From positions 5,454,501-5,518,500 of the forward strand of contig NZ_CP012830.1 of NCBI RefSeq assembly GCF_001307155.1: 64,000 nt of DNA, read 5' to 3'. Position numbers and translations under genes: made by a program. The notes under the pieces are model-generated. The model did not search any database, had not been told where the DNA came from, and saw only the letters and a program-made list of their open reading frames with translations. This DNA is from Pseudomonas fluorescens (GTDB taxonomy: Bacteria; Pseudomonadota; Gammaproteobacteria; Pseudomonadales; Pseudomonadaceae). Positions 43,985 to 53,469 of the stretch are shown here, piece after piece (position 1 is the stretch's first letter; each line of letters opens with the position of its first letter).

Positions 43985-45291
43985 ACAGCGCGGCGTTGCT
44001 CTCGCAGCTCAACCCCAGCGTTGACGCCCGGCGTCCGGCCTGGCTGCAAGCGTTGCGCCGCGAAGCGTTCCAGTGGGTGACCGAGCAAGGCTTTCCGACG
44101 GTCAAGGACGAGGCCTGGAAGCACACGCGAGTCGCGCCGATCCTGGAGATTCCTTTCCAGCCGGTCGAAACGATCGCGAGTCAGGACCTGTCCGCCGTCG
44201 ACATCGAACGACTCGCCGGCAACTACGGCGGCGTACGGCTGGTCTTCGTCAACGGCTATTTCGCGGATGAACTGTCGGCACTTGAAGGACTGCCCCGCGG
44301 CGTTAAGGTGTGCCCATTTGCACCGTTGCTGAACGCCGACAATGGGGGACTCGAAAATCTGTTCGCCCATGCGTTTCGCTCACAGCCACAAGCCTTTACC
44401 GCACTGAATGCGGCGTTTGCCGAGGATGGGGCGTTGGTGCAGATTCCTGCCCACACGACGCTCGACGTCCCGATCCATCTGGTGTTTCTCTCGACATCGG
44501 ACGCCACGCCACGGGTGACCCATCCGCGTGTCCTGGTGCAGATGGGGGCCGGCAGCCGGGCGATTCTGGTGCAAAGCCATGTCAGCAGCGGGGAAGAGGT
44601 CTACCTGAGTAACGCAGTCAGCGAGGTGCTGCTGGACGCCGACGCTACGCTTGAACATTACACGCTGCAGAATGAGAGCACGGCGGCCTTCCATGTCGCG
44701 CTGCTCAGCGTGCGCCAGGCTCAGGGCAGTCACTTCACAGCGCATTCCCTGGCACTGGGTTCGAAACTGGCAAGGCAGGAACTGCGCGTGGTACTCGAAG
44801 GCCCAGGCGCCGAAGTCGCCCTGAACGGTCTGTACCTGCCGCGAGGCCAGCAGCACCTTGATAACCAGACAACCATCGAGCACCGGGCCCCGCGGTGCAC
44901 CAGCCGCGAGCGCTATAAAGGCGTGATCGATGATCATGGGCATGGAATCTTTGACGGACGGATCATCGTGCGTCCGGGAGCGATGAAGACCGATGCCAGC
45001 CAGACCAACAAGAATCTGCTGTTGTCGACGTCGGCCCAGGTCAACTCTCAGCCTCGGCTGGAGATATTCGCCGATGACGTCAAGTGCGCTCACGGTGCCG
45101 CCGTCGGCCAACTCGATGAGCAGGCTATTTTCTACCTGCGCTCACGGGGTATTCCGCTGGCGGCGGCGCGGTCGCTGCTGACCTTTGCGTTCGTCAGCGA
45201 GATGCTCGAGCTCATTGAACTGGAGCCGTTGCGCGAGCATGTGCAGCGACTGGTCACCGCGCAGTTGCGCGGGCTGGAGGTGTCGGCATGA
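43981..45291 (+). CDS. sufD: Fe-S cluster assembly protein SufD
   Basis: 436 residues. An N-terminal helical domain includes FPTVKDEAWKHTRVAP, followed by a beta-helix with HLDNQTTIEHRAPRCTSRERYK and the conserved SufD C-terminal segment ADDVKCAHGAAVGQLDEQAI, which contains the paired Cys/His that contact the nascent cluster. SufD dimerises with SufB. It overlaps both neighbours by four bases, so sufC-D-S is tightly coupled. Confidence 0.9.
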
Positions 45292-46562
45292 GCGACCTCG
45301 AAAACCGCCTTCAAGGGCTATCGAAACCGCTCCACCTTACGCCAGGCTACGACGTCGAACGTGTGCGCCAGGCGTTCCCGATCCTCGCGGAGACGATCTA
45401 CGGCAAGCCGCTGATTTACCTCGACAGTGCCGCGACCAGCCAGAAGCCGCAGGCGGTCATCGATGCTATGTCGCACTTCTTTTCCAAGGAGAACGCCAAC
45501 GTGCACCGCGGCGTGCATTACCTCTCGGTGCGCGCCACCGAGGAGTATGAGAAGGCTCGGGCCAAGGTCCAGGGTTTCCTCAATACCGAATCCGTCGAAG
45601 AGATCGTCTTCGTCCGCGGCACGACCGAAGCGGTCAATCTCGTGGCGCAAACCTACGGCAAGACTCAGCTCCGAACAGGCGACGAGGTGCTGATCACGGC
45701 CATGGAGCACCATTCGAATATCGTGCCGTGGCAGATGCTCTGCGAGCAGACTGGCGCGCGGCTGCGGGTGGCGCCGATCAACGACGCTGGCGAACTGCTG
45801 CTCGATGAGCTGGAACGGCTGATCGGGCCCAGGACCCGACTGGTGGCGGTGACCCATGTCTCCAATGTGCTGGGCACCATCAACCCGATCCGGCGCATTG
45901 TCGAGCTCGCCCACGCGCGGGGCGTACGCGTGCTGGTCGACGGCGCCCAGGCAGCTCCGCACCTCAAGGTCGACGTACAAGCGTTGGGCTGCGATTTCTA
46001 CGCCTTGTCTGGCCATAAAATGTACGGCCCCACCGGCATCGGCGTGCTCTACGGCCGTCACGAGCTGCTCGAAAGCATGCCGCCTTATCAGGGCGGCGGC
46101 GACATGATTCTCTCGGTCAGCTTCGAGAAAACCGTCTACAACAAACCGCCGTACAAGTTTGAAGCGGGGACCCCGAACATGGCCGGCGCTATCGGCCTTG
46201 GTGCGGCGATCGACTTTCTCGCTGAACTGGGGCCTGGGGCGATTGCGGCTCATGAGCAGGCCGTGCAGGCCTACGCCACCAAGGCGTTGGCGGCGTTGCC
46301 CGGCCTGCGGTTGATCGGTACGGCAGCAGAAAAGGTCGGTGTTCTTTCGTTTGTCCTCGACGGCATCCACCCGCACGACATCGGCACTATCCTTGACCGC
46401 GAAGGGATCGCGATTCGCACCGGGCATCACTGCGCACAGCCCTTGATGAACCGTTTCGGCGTGCCCGCCACCGCTCGCGCGTCGCTCGGCTGCTACAGCA
46501 CCGAGCGGGATATCGATGCACTGGTGGCCGGGCTGGCCAAAGTTCAGGAGGTGTTCCGATGA
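45288..46562 (+). CDS. sufS: Cysteine desulfurase SufS
   Basis: 424 residues, class II PLP desulfurase. YLDSAATSQKPQAVID at the N-terminus, FVRGTTEAVNLVA near 107, PLP Lys in LSGHKMYGPTGIG near 242 and active Cys in RTGHHCAQPLMNRFG near 383. It extracts sulfur from cysteine for the SufBCD scaffold. With SufU next to it and no sufE in the operon, transfer probably follows the SufS-SufU route known in Gram-positive bacteria. It overlaps sufD and sufU by four bases each. Confidence 0.92.
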   Translation: MSDLENRLQGLSKPLHLTPGYDVERVRQAFPILAETIYGKPLIYLDSAATSQKPQAVIDAMSHFFSKENANVHRGVHYLSVRATEEYEKARAKVQGFLNTESVEEIVFVRGTTEAVNLVAQTYGKTQLRTGDEVLITAMEHHSNIVPWQMLCEQTGARLRVAPINDAGELLLDELERLIGPRTRLVAVTHVSNVLGTINPIRRIVELAHARGVRVLVDGAQAAPHLKVDVQALGCDFYALSGHKMYGPTGIGVLYGRHELLESMPPYQGGGDMILSVSFEKTVYNKPPYKFEAGTPNMAGAIGLGAAIDFLAELGPGAIAAHEQAVQAYATKALAALPGLRLIGTAAEKVGVLSFVLDGIHPHDIGTILDREGIAIRTGHHCAQPLMNRFGVPATARASLGCYSTERDIDALVAGLAKVQEVFR

Positions 46563-47017
46563 GTGGCGACGAACTGCGCGACCTCTACCAGGACGTGATC
46601 ATCGACCACGGAAAGCGGCCGCGTAACTTTCACCCGCTTGCGGACGCGACCTGTACGGCGGAGGGTTTCAATCCGCTGTGCGGCGATCAACTGAAGATTT
46701 ATCTCCGGCTGGCGAACGGGGTGATCGAGGACATCAGTTTTCAGGGGGTTGGCTGTGCCATCTCCCAGGCCTCGGCGTCCCTGATGACGCTGGCGGTGAA
46801 GGGGAAAAAGCCTGCGGAGGCGCAGGCACTTTTTGCCCGGGTGCATACGTTGCTCACCGAAGGGCCAAACGCCCGGGTGACACCCGCAGAGCTCGGTAAA
46901 CTCGCGGTGCTTTCAGGCGTTTGGGAGTTTCCGGTGCGGGTCAAGTGCGCCACTCTGGCCTGGCACACGCTGCGCAGCGCCCTCGAAGGCGGCGCCTCGC
47001 AGGTCACGACGGAGTAA
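46559..47017 (+). CDS. sufU: SufU-type sulfur transfer/scaffold protein
   Basis: 152 residues. The IscU/SufU fold is shown by conserved NPLCGDQLKIYLR (Cys near residue 41, followed by Asp), GVGCAISQASASLM (Cys near 66) and VRVKCATLAWHTL (Cys near 128). The extra ~20-residue insertion between the second and third cysteines is typical of SufU rather than IscU. SufU uses a zinc site to accept persulfide from SufS. SufU is common in Gram-positive bacteria and some proteobacteria, rare in Pseudomonas beside ISC. Confidence 0.88.
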   Translation: MSGDELRDLYQDVIIDHGKRPRNFHPLADATCTAEGFNPLCGDQLKIYLRLANGVIEDISFQGVGCAISQASASLMTLAVKGKKPAEAQALFARVHTLLTEGPNARVTPAELGKLAVLSGVWEFPVRVKCATLAWHTLRSALEGGASQVTTE

Positions 47018-47023
47018 TCAGCC

Positions 47024-47857
47024 ATGGCAGCCACATTAGCAATCCCCCATATTCATCTGCGCGAACCGGCACGCAAAGTCTTGCTCGATGCCCTGGCGGA
47101 CGGGCATGTGCGCGGGGTGCGGCTCAGGATCGATGAGCATTTCGCGCATGAGTTTTTCTTTGAACGCGCTGCCGAAGGCGATATCACGGTCGAGGCAGAC
47201 GGCATCAAGCTGTTGCTCGATCCCGCAAGCGCCGGGCGTGCCGATGGCTTGTCCGTCGATTTCGAGTATGACCTGCATGGCGCCGGCTTCCATTTCGATA
47301 ACCCGAATAAACCGGGCTACCTGCAACCGATCGAACTCACGCGCGATTGCGCAGTGACCCTGATTCCGGGCGGGGAGCGACTGCAACTGGGCCGTGGCGA
47401 GCGAGTGGTGGTAACCCAGGCGCTCGGTGGCAGCTTCACGGTGCAAATCTCCAGGGGCCGGCTGGCACGGGTCGCCGCCGCTGACGCCGATGCGTTAGGG
47501 CGGGATGCTCAGCGGCAGGAGCAGCCCCAGGCGAGCAGTGGCGGGTTCGACATCCAGCAAGTGTTTGACATGCTGCGCACCGTCTACGACCCGGAGATCC
47601 CGGTCAACGTGGTCGATCTCGGGCTCATTTACCAGTGTGAAACCCGTTTGCTTGCCGACGGCGGCCAGCGAGTCGAGATCAAGATGTCCATGACCGCGCC
47701 CGGTTGCGGAATGGGCGATGTGCTCAAAGAGGAGGCGTACACCAAGGTCCAGAGTATCCCTGGGGTCAGCGAGGTCGAGGTCGAGATCGTCTGGGACCCG
47801 CCATGGGATCAAAGCCGCATGTCCGAGGCGGCGCGTTTGCAGTTGGGGCTGTTCTGA
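47024..47857 (+). CDS. sufT: SufT-type Fe-S maturation protein fused to an A-type-carrier-like domain
   Basis: 277 residues, longer than usual SufT (about 180). Three parts are visible. Residues 1-100 resemble an IscA/HesB domain (DGIKLLLDPASAGRADG near 60-77, GAGFHFDNPN near 86-95) but contain no cysteine; where IscA has its terminal CxC this has GYLQ. Residues about 108-160 form the SufT N-domain (VTLIPGGERLQLGRGE, VTQALGGSFTV, DADALG). Residues about 175-277 are the MIP18/DUF59 domain with VFDMLRTVYDPEIPVNVVDL, MTAPGCGMGD and a C-terminal WDPPWDQSRMSEAAR. SufT helps mature Fe-S proteins under high demand. It ends the suf operon. Confidence 0.85.
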   Translation: MAATLAIPHIHLREPARKVLLDALADGHVRGVRLRIDEHFAHEFFFERAAEGDITVEADGIKLLLDPASAGRADGLSVDFEYDLHGAGFHFDNPNKPGYLQPIELTRDCAVTLIPGGERLQLGRGERVVVTQALGGSFTVQISRGRLARVAAADADALGRDAQRQEQPQASSGGFDIQQVFDMLRTVYDPEIPVNVVDLGLIYQCETRLLADGGQRVEIKMSMTAPGCGMGDVLKEEAYTKVQSIPGVSEVEVEIVWDPPWDQSRMSEAARLQLGLF

Positions 47858-47881
47858 GGAACCCGGCGTGAGGAGCCAGCC

Positions 47882-49870
47882 ATGAGCAATCGACTCGCCA
47901 AAGAGACTTCGCCCTATCTGCGCCAGCATTCAGAGAACCCCGTCGATTGGTATCCGTGGGGCGAGGAAGCGTTCCGCCGCGCGCGCGACGAGGACAAGCC
48001 CATCCACCTGTCGCTGGGTTACGCCGCCTGTCACTGGTGTCATGTGATGGCCCACGAGTCGTTCGAGAACCCCGAGACCGCGCGCCTGATGAACGAGCGC
48101 TTCATCAATATCAAAGTCGACCGCCAGGAACGGCCTGACCTCGACGACATCTATCAACAAGTCGTGCAGATGATGGGGCAGGGTGGTGGCTGGCCGTTAA
48201 CGGTGTTCCTGACTGCCGAGCGCGAGCCGTTCTTCGGCGGCACCTACTTTCCGCCAGACGACGGTTATGGTCGGCCAGGCTTCACTCAACTGCTGCTCGG
48301 TCTGAGCGACGCCTGGCAGAACAACCGCGCGGCGCTGCAACAGAACGTCAAGCAGTTCCTTCAGGGGTACCGCAAGCTGGACGCATCAATGCTGGAGGGC
48401 GATACACCGCTGGAGCCAGACCAGCCGGCCGCCGCTGCCCGATTGTTTGCCCGAAACACCGACCCGGTGAACGGCGGCCTGGGCAACGCGCCGAAATTTC
48501 CCAACCCGGCCTGCCATGATCTGGTCCTGCGCGTCTATCAGCGTCTGCACGAACCGGATCTGCTGCGTTCGGTGGAGTTGACCCTCGATCGCATGGCCGC
48601 CGGCGGGCTCTACGATCACCTCGGCGGCGGTTTTGCTCGTTACTGTGTGGATGAACGCTGGGCCGTCCCTCATTTTGAAAAGATGCTCTACGACAACGGC
48701 CAACTGGTGAAGCTCTATGCCGATGCCTATCGCGAGACCGGCAAGCCTGCCTGGCGGCGCGTGTTCGAGGAAACCATCGACTACATCCTGCGTGACATGA
48801 CCCATCCTGAAGGCGGTTTCTACGCCAGTGAAGACGCTGACAGCGAGGGCGAAGAAGGCAAGTTCTACGTGTGGACACTCGCTCAAGTGCAGGCCGCGCT
48901 CGGCGAGCCGGATGCTGCGCTGGCCTGCCGGGCTTACGGTGTCACCGCCAACGGCAACTTCGAGCATGGCAGCACGGTGCTGCACCGCGCAGTCGCGCTG
49001 GACGCGGTGCAGGAACTACAGCTCAAGGGCCTGCGCGACAGGTTATTGCTAGCGCGTGCCCAACGTATTCGTCCGGGGCGCGACGAGAACATCCTCACCA
49101 GCTGGAACGCGTTAATGGTCCAGGGGCTCTGCGCCGCTTACCAGGCGACCGGAACCACAACGTATCTGGACGCCGCGAAGCGCGCCGCCGATTTCATTCT
49201 GGAACGACTCTCGACGCCCGAAGGTGGCCTGTACCGGGCCTGGCGGGAGGGCTTGGCGAAGGTCCCGGGCCTCCTCGAGGACTACGCCTTCCTCGTCAAC
49301 GCCTTGATTGATCTCTATGAGTGCGACTTCGAGAAACGTTATGTCGAACGCGCCACGCAATTGGCCGAGGTGATCCTCGACAAGTTCTGGGAGGACGGAC
49401 TTTACTTCACGCCCAGCGATGGCGAGCCGCTGGTGCACAGGCCTCGGGCACCGCACGACAGTGCCTGGCCGTCAGGAACTTCGGCCAGTGTGTTGGCTTT
49501 CCTGCGACTTTTTGAACTGACCGGCCGCGAGCTTTACCACGAGCGTGCCGAGCAGGTCTTGGCGATGTACCGCGCCGCAGCCGCGCAGAATCCCTTCGGC
49601 TTCGCCCATCTGCTGGCGGCACAGGACTGGATGCAACGTGGCCCGATCAGCATCGTCATTGCCGGCGAGCGTTCCGCCGCCAGCGCCTTGGTCGCGAAGT
49701 TGCAGCGCCGCTACCTGCCGGCACGCGTCCTGGCCTTTGCCGAGGATGTGCCCATCGGCGGGGGCCGGCATGCGCTCGCGGGACAAACCAGCGCCTATGT
49801 CTGCCGAAACCGCACCTGCGAGCCACCGGTCACCAGCGCCGAAGAGCTTGTAGAGCGCTGTCTGAAGTGA
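47882..49870 (+). CDS. Thioredoxin-domain DUF255 protein (YyaL/spermatogenesis-associated 20-like)
   Basis: 662 residues. The N-terminal thioredoxin-like domain has SENPVDWYPWGEEAFRRA and a CxxC in YAACHWCHVMAHESFEN (near residue 50). The remaining ~500 residues form an alpha/alpha-barrel like that of glycosidase-type and N-acylglucosamine epimerase folds (EGGFYASEDADSEGEEGKFY). The function is not established. It begins 25 bases after sufT with SD gagga, so it is probably co-transcribed with the suf genes; a redox link to Fe-S assembly is a guess. Confidence 0.85.
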   Translation: MSNRLAKETSPYLRQHSENPVDWYPWGEEAFRRARDEDKPIHLSLGYAACHWCHVMAHESFENPETARLMNERFINIKVDRQERPDLDDIYQQVVQMMGQGGGWPLTVFLTAEREPFFGGTYFPPDDGYGRPGFTQLLLGLSDAWQNNRAALQQNVKQFLQGYRKLDASMLEGDTPLEPDQPAAAARLFARNTDPVNGGLGNAPKFPNPACHDLVLRVYQRLHEPDLLRSVELTLDRMAAGGLYDHLGGGFARYCVDERWAVPHFEKMLYDNGQLVKLYADAYRETGKPAWRRVFEETIDYILRDMTHPEGGFYASEDADSEGEEGKFYVWTLAQVQAALGEPDAALACRAYGVTANGNFEHGSTVLHRAVALDAVQELQLKGLRDRLLLARAQRIRPGRDENILTSWNALMVQGLCAAYQATGTTTYLDAAKRAADFILERLSTPEGGLYRAWREGLAKVPGLLEDYAFLVNALIDLYECDFEKRYVERATQLAEVILDKFWEDGLYFTPSDGEPLVHRPRAPHDSAWPSGTSASVLAFLRLFELTGRELYHERAEQVLAMYRAAAAQNPFGFAHLLAAQDWMQRGPISIVIAGERSAASALVAKLQRRYLPARVLAFAEDVPIGGGRHALAGQTSAYVCRNRTCEPPVTSAEELVERCLK

Positions 49871-49911
49871 AGGACCAGAACTGAATCGAACCGTCACATG
49901 AGGAGACCACG

Positions 49912-50259
49912 ATGGACAACAAGAACAGCCACAACCCGTACACGTACCAACGTCTCAAGCATCTATATCCTGATTACTTCAGTGCCTTGGAGGCCCTGGG
50001 TACAGCGGTACATCATGCTGGGCCGCTGGAAGAGAAAACCGTCCAGCTGATTCAGCTCGGTGCCGCGGCGGCAATCCGCTCGGAAGGCGCCGTGCACAGT
50101 CATACCCGACGGGCACTGGCAGCCGGGGCGACGACTGAGGAGATCCATCACGCACTGATCGCCTTGACCAGCACGATCGGCTTCCCGACGGTCATTGCGG
50201 CGATGAGCTGGGTGGATGATGTGATCGGGAAAAGAGGCAATGACGCGCCGGAGCTCTGA
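49912..50259 (+). CDS. Carboxymuconolactone decarboxylase (AhpD-like) family protein
   Basis: 115 residues, CMD fold. The region that in AhpD holds CxxC reads AAAIRSEGAVHSHTRRALAA here (near 48-67), with no cysteine but with the downstream His kept. So the peroxidase mechanism of AhpD does not apply; the protein belongs to the non-redox CMD group, whose roles are diverse. The start ATG 49912 has SD gaggag. It is the last gene before the formate dehydrogenase promoter region. Confidence 0.83.
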   Translation: MDNKNSHNPYTYQRLKHLYPDYFSALEALGTAVHHAGPLEEKTVQLIQLGAAAAIRSEGAVHSHTRRALAAGATTEEIHHALIALTSTIGFPTVIAAMSWVDDVIGKRGNDAPEL

Positions 50260-50403
50260 GTACACCGCCGCCGACCGGGTTTCCTTACATCCCGTGCAAT
50301 CTTGACTATAGTTTCAAGTGTCGGCGGCCGTCGTTCAGTCACCGTGTTCGTCCAAGATTTCCCGGGCACGTTCCGGGTAACTCCACCTGATCAGGAGCGC
50401 ACG

Positions 50404-53400
50404 ATGGACCTCAACCGTCGTCAGTTCTTCAAGGTCGCCGCTATCGGCCTTGGAGGCTCCAGCCTGGCCGCGCTGGGTATGGCACCCGCGCCAGCCTTCG
50501 CCGAGCAAGTCCGCCACTTCAAGCTGGCCCATACCCATGAAACCCGCAATACCTGCCCCTACTGTTCGGTGGGTTGCGGCTTGATCATGTACAGCCAGGG
50601 CGATGCGGCCAAGAACGTCAATCAGAGCATCATCCACATCGAAGGGGATGCCGACCACCCGGTCAATCGCGGCACGCTGTGCCCTAAAGGCGCAGGCCTG
50701 CTGGACTTTGTCCATAGCCCCAGCCGGCTGCAATATCCGCAAGTACGTAAGCCGGGCAGCAAGGAGTGGACGCGGGTGTCGTGGGATGAAGCGCTGGATC
50801 GCATCGCCGACCTGATGAAGGCCGACCGTGACGCCAACTTCATCGAGAAGAATGCCAAGGGCCAAACGGTCAACCGTTGGCTGACGACGGGTTTTCTCGC
50901 TGCCTCGGCGTCCTCCAACGAAGCCGGTTACATGACCCATAAGGTCGTTCGCAGTCTGGGCATGCTGGGGTTCGATAACCAGGCACGTGTCTGACATGGC
51001 CCGACGGTGGCAAGTCTTGCCCCAACGTATGGCCGAGGTGCGATGACCAACCACTGGACCGATATCGCCAACGCGAATCTGGTCCTGGTCATGGGCGGTA
51101 ACGCCGCCGAAGCCCACCCCTGTGGCTTTAAATGGGTGACCGAAGCCAAAGCGCACAACCAGGCGCGATTGATCGTGGTTGACCCGCGTTTCACCCGTAC
51201 CGCCTCGGTGGCCGATTATTACGCACCGATCCGCACCGGCACCGACATCGCCTTCATGGGCGGTCTGATCAACTATTTGCTTACTGAAAACAAGATCCAG
51301 CACGAGTACGTGCACGCCTATACGGACGTGGCGTTCATCGTCAAGGACAGCTTTGGTTTCGAGGACGGGCTGTTTACCGGCTACGACGCAACCAAGCGCA
51401 CCTACAGCGACAAGTCCAGCTGGGGCTATGAAATCGGCGAGGACGGTTTTGCCAAAGTCGATCCATCCCTGATGCACCCGCGTTGCGTCTACCAACTGAT
51501 GAAGCAGCATTACAGCCGCTACACCCTGGAACTGACCAGCCAGATCTGCGGCATGCCGCAAGATGCCCTGCAAAAGATCTGGGAAGAGATCGCCACCTGC
51601 TCGCAACCGGGCAAGACCATGACGATTCTCTACGCACTGGGCTGGACCCAGCATTCGACGGGCTCGCAGATGATTCGCAGCGCAGCCATGGTGCAGTTGC
51701 TGTTGGGCAACGTCGGCATGCCGGGCGGGGGGGTCAATGCCCTGCGCGGGCATTCCAACATCCAGGGCCTGACCGACCTTGGGTTGCTGTCGAACCTGCT
51801 GCCCGGCTACCTGACCTTGCCGGGCGATGCCGAACAGGACTACGACGCCTACATTGCCAAGCGTGCGCTCAAGCCACTTCGGCCCGGACAGCTGTCTTAT
51901 TGGCAGAACTACGGCAAGTTCCACGTCAGCCTGATGAAGGCCTGGTACGGCGCCAACGCTACCGTTGACAACCATTGGGGCTACGACTGGCTGCCGAAGC
52001 TCGATATCCCCGGTTACGACATCCTCAAAGTGTTCGACATGATGTCCAGCGGGCAGGTCAACGGCTACGTCTGCCAGGGCTTCAATCCTATCGCCGCCTT
52101 ACCTGACAAGAACCGGGTGATGGCCGCGCTGGCCAAACTCAAGTGGCTGGTGGTGATGGACCCGCTCGCCACCGAGACCTCGGAATTCTGGCGCAATGTC
52201 GGGCCTTACAACGATGTCGAAACGGCCGGCATCCAGACCGAAGTCATCCGCCTGCCCACCACCTGCTTCGCCGAAGAGGACGGTTCACTGGTCAACAGCG
52301 GCCGTTGGCTGCAATGGCACTGGAAGGGCGCCAATGGCCCGGGACAAGCACGCACCGACATCAAGATCATGAGCGAGCTGTTCATCCGTTTGCGTCAGCG
52401 CTACCAGGCCAATGGCGGCGCCTTCGCCGAGCCGATTCTCAAGCTCAGTTGGCCCTACAAGGTGCCTGACGATCCGACACCGGAAGAGATTGCCAAGGAG
52501 TTCAACGGCTACGCGGTTGCCGATGTTACCGACGCTACGGGCGCGACACTCAAGGCCGGGCAGCAGCTATCCGGTTTTGGCCAGCTCAAGGACGACGGCA
52601 GCACGGCGTCGGGCTGCTGGATCTTCTGCGGCAGCTGGACCGAGCAGGGCAACCAGATGGCTCGCCGCGACAACAGCGACCCTTTCGGGATGAAGCAGAA
52701 TCTGGGATGGGCCTGGGCCTGGCCGATGAACCGGCGCATTCTCTACAACCGCGCCTCGGCCGACCCGAAAGGCCAGCCGTGGGATCCGAAAAAGCGCCTG
52801 GTGTGGTGGAACGGCAAGTCCTGGGGCGGCACCGATGTGCCTGACTACAAGGCCGACGTACCGCCGGAAGCAGGCATGAACCCGTTCATCATGAACCCCG
52901 AAGGGGTGGCGCGTTTCTTCGCTCTCGACAAGATGAACGAAGGGCCTTTCCCGGAACATTACGAACCGTTCGAAACGCCTATCGGCATCAACCCGCTGCA
53001 CCCCACCAACAAGAAGGCGACCAGCAACCCGGCCGGGCGCATCTTCGATTCGGTCTGGGAGTCGCTCGGGACGGCAAAGGACTTCCCCTATGCCGCCACG
53101 AGCTATCGGCTGACCGAGCACTTCCACTTCTGGACCAAGCATTGCCCGATCAATGCCATCACCCAGCCCGAGCAGTTCGTCGAGATTGGTGAAGCCCTGG
53201 CCAAGGAGAAGGGGATTGCCCCAGGCGACCGGGTAAGGGTCAGCTCCAAACGCGGGCATATCGAGGCGGTGGCGGTGGTGACCAAGCGGATTCGTCCGCT
53301 GCAGGTCAACAACCAGACCGTGCACCATATCGGCATTCCGTTGCACTGGGGGTTCACCGGGGCAACCCGGCATGGCTACCTGACAAACACCCTGGTGCCG

Positions 53401-53469
53401 TTCCTCGGTGACGGCAATACACAGACCCCGGAATCCAAGTCGTTCCTGGTCAATGTGGAGAAAATCTGA
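50404..53469 (+). CDS. fdnG: Formate dehydrogenase alpha subunit, selenocysteine-containing
   Basis: 1021 residues when UGA 50992-50994 is read as selenocysteine at position 197 (E. coli FdnG: 196). Sequence on each side of the UGA is continuous in frame: FDNQARV, Sec, then HGPTVASLAPTYGRGAMTNHW, as in FdnG/FdoG. An N-terminal Tat signal has NRRQFFKVAAIGLGG. 4Fe-4S cysteines are in TCPYCSVGC and GTLCPKGAG. The remainder is the molybdopterin-oxidoreductase fold to DUF-type C-domain (VRVSSKRGHIEAVAV). It oxidises periplasmic formate to CO2. Read without Sec it looks like two genes (50404-50994 and 51007-53469). It starts the operon with fdnH. Confidence 0.93.
50992..51037 (+). promoter_or_regulatory. 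SECIS element with in-frame UGA (selenocysteine codon)
   Basis: Counting the U of UGA as 1, U17 is an unpaired bulge above G15-G16/C31-C32. The apical stem is 18-21 with 27-30, and the five-base loop 22-26 reads AGUCU, with G23 and U24. The E. coli fdhF element has the same bulged U17, G23 and U24 at identical positions, and these bases are essential for SelB binding. This recodes the stop as selenocysteine. Confidence 0.9.

Noticed and set aside
50260..50403. Sigma-70 or sigma-54 promoter for fdnG
   Set aside because: Only a weak tatagt at about 50307 was seen, with no good -35 and no GG-N10-GC pattern, so I did not list it as a feature.
50992..50994. fdnG read as a pseudogene with a premature stop
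   Set aside because: The UGA is at the Sec position, the frame continues without shift, a SECIS follows and selA, selB and selC are adjacent.
50335..51975. 546-residue minus-strand frame across the fdnG selenocysteine codon
   Set aside because: It is an antisense shadow of fdnG; it has no family signature and the plus strand carries Tat, Fe-S and molybdopterin motifs.
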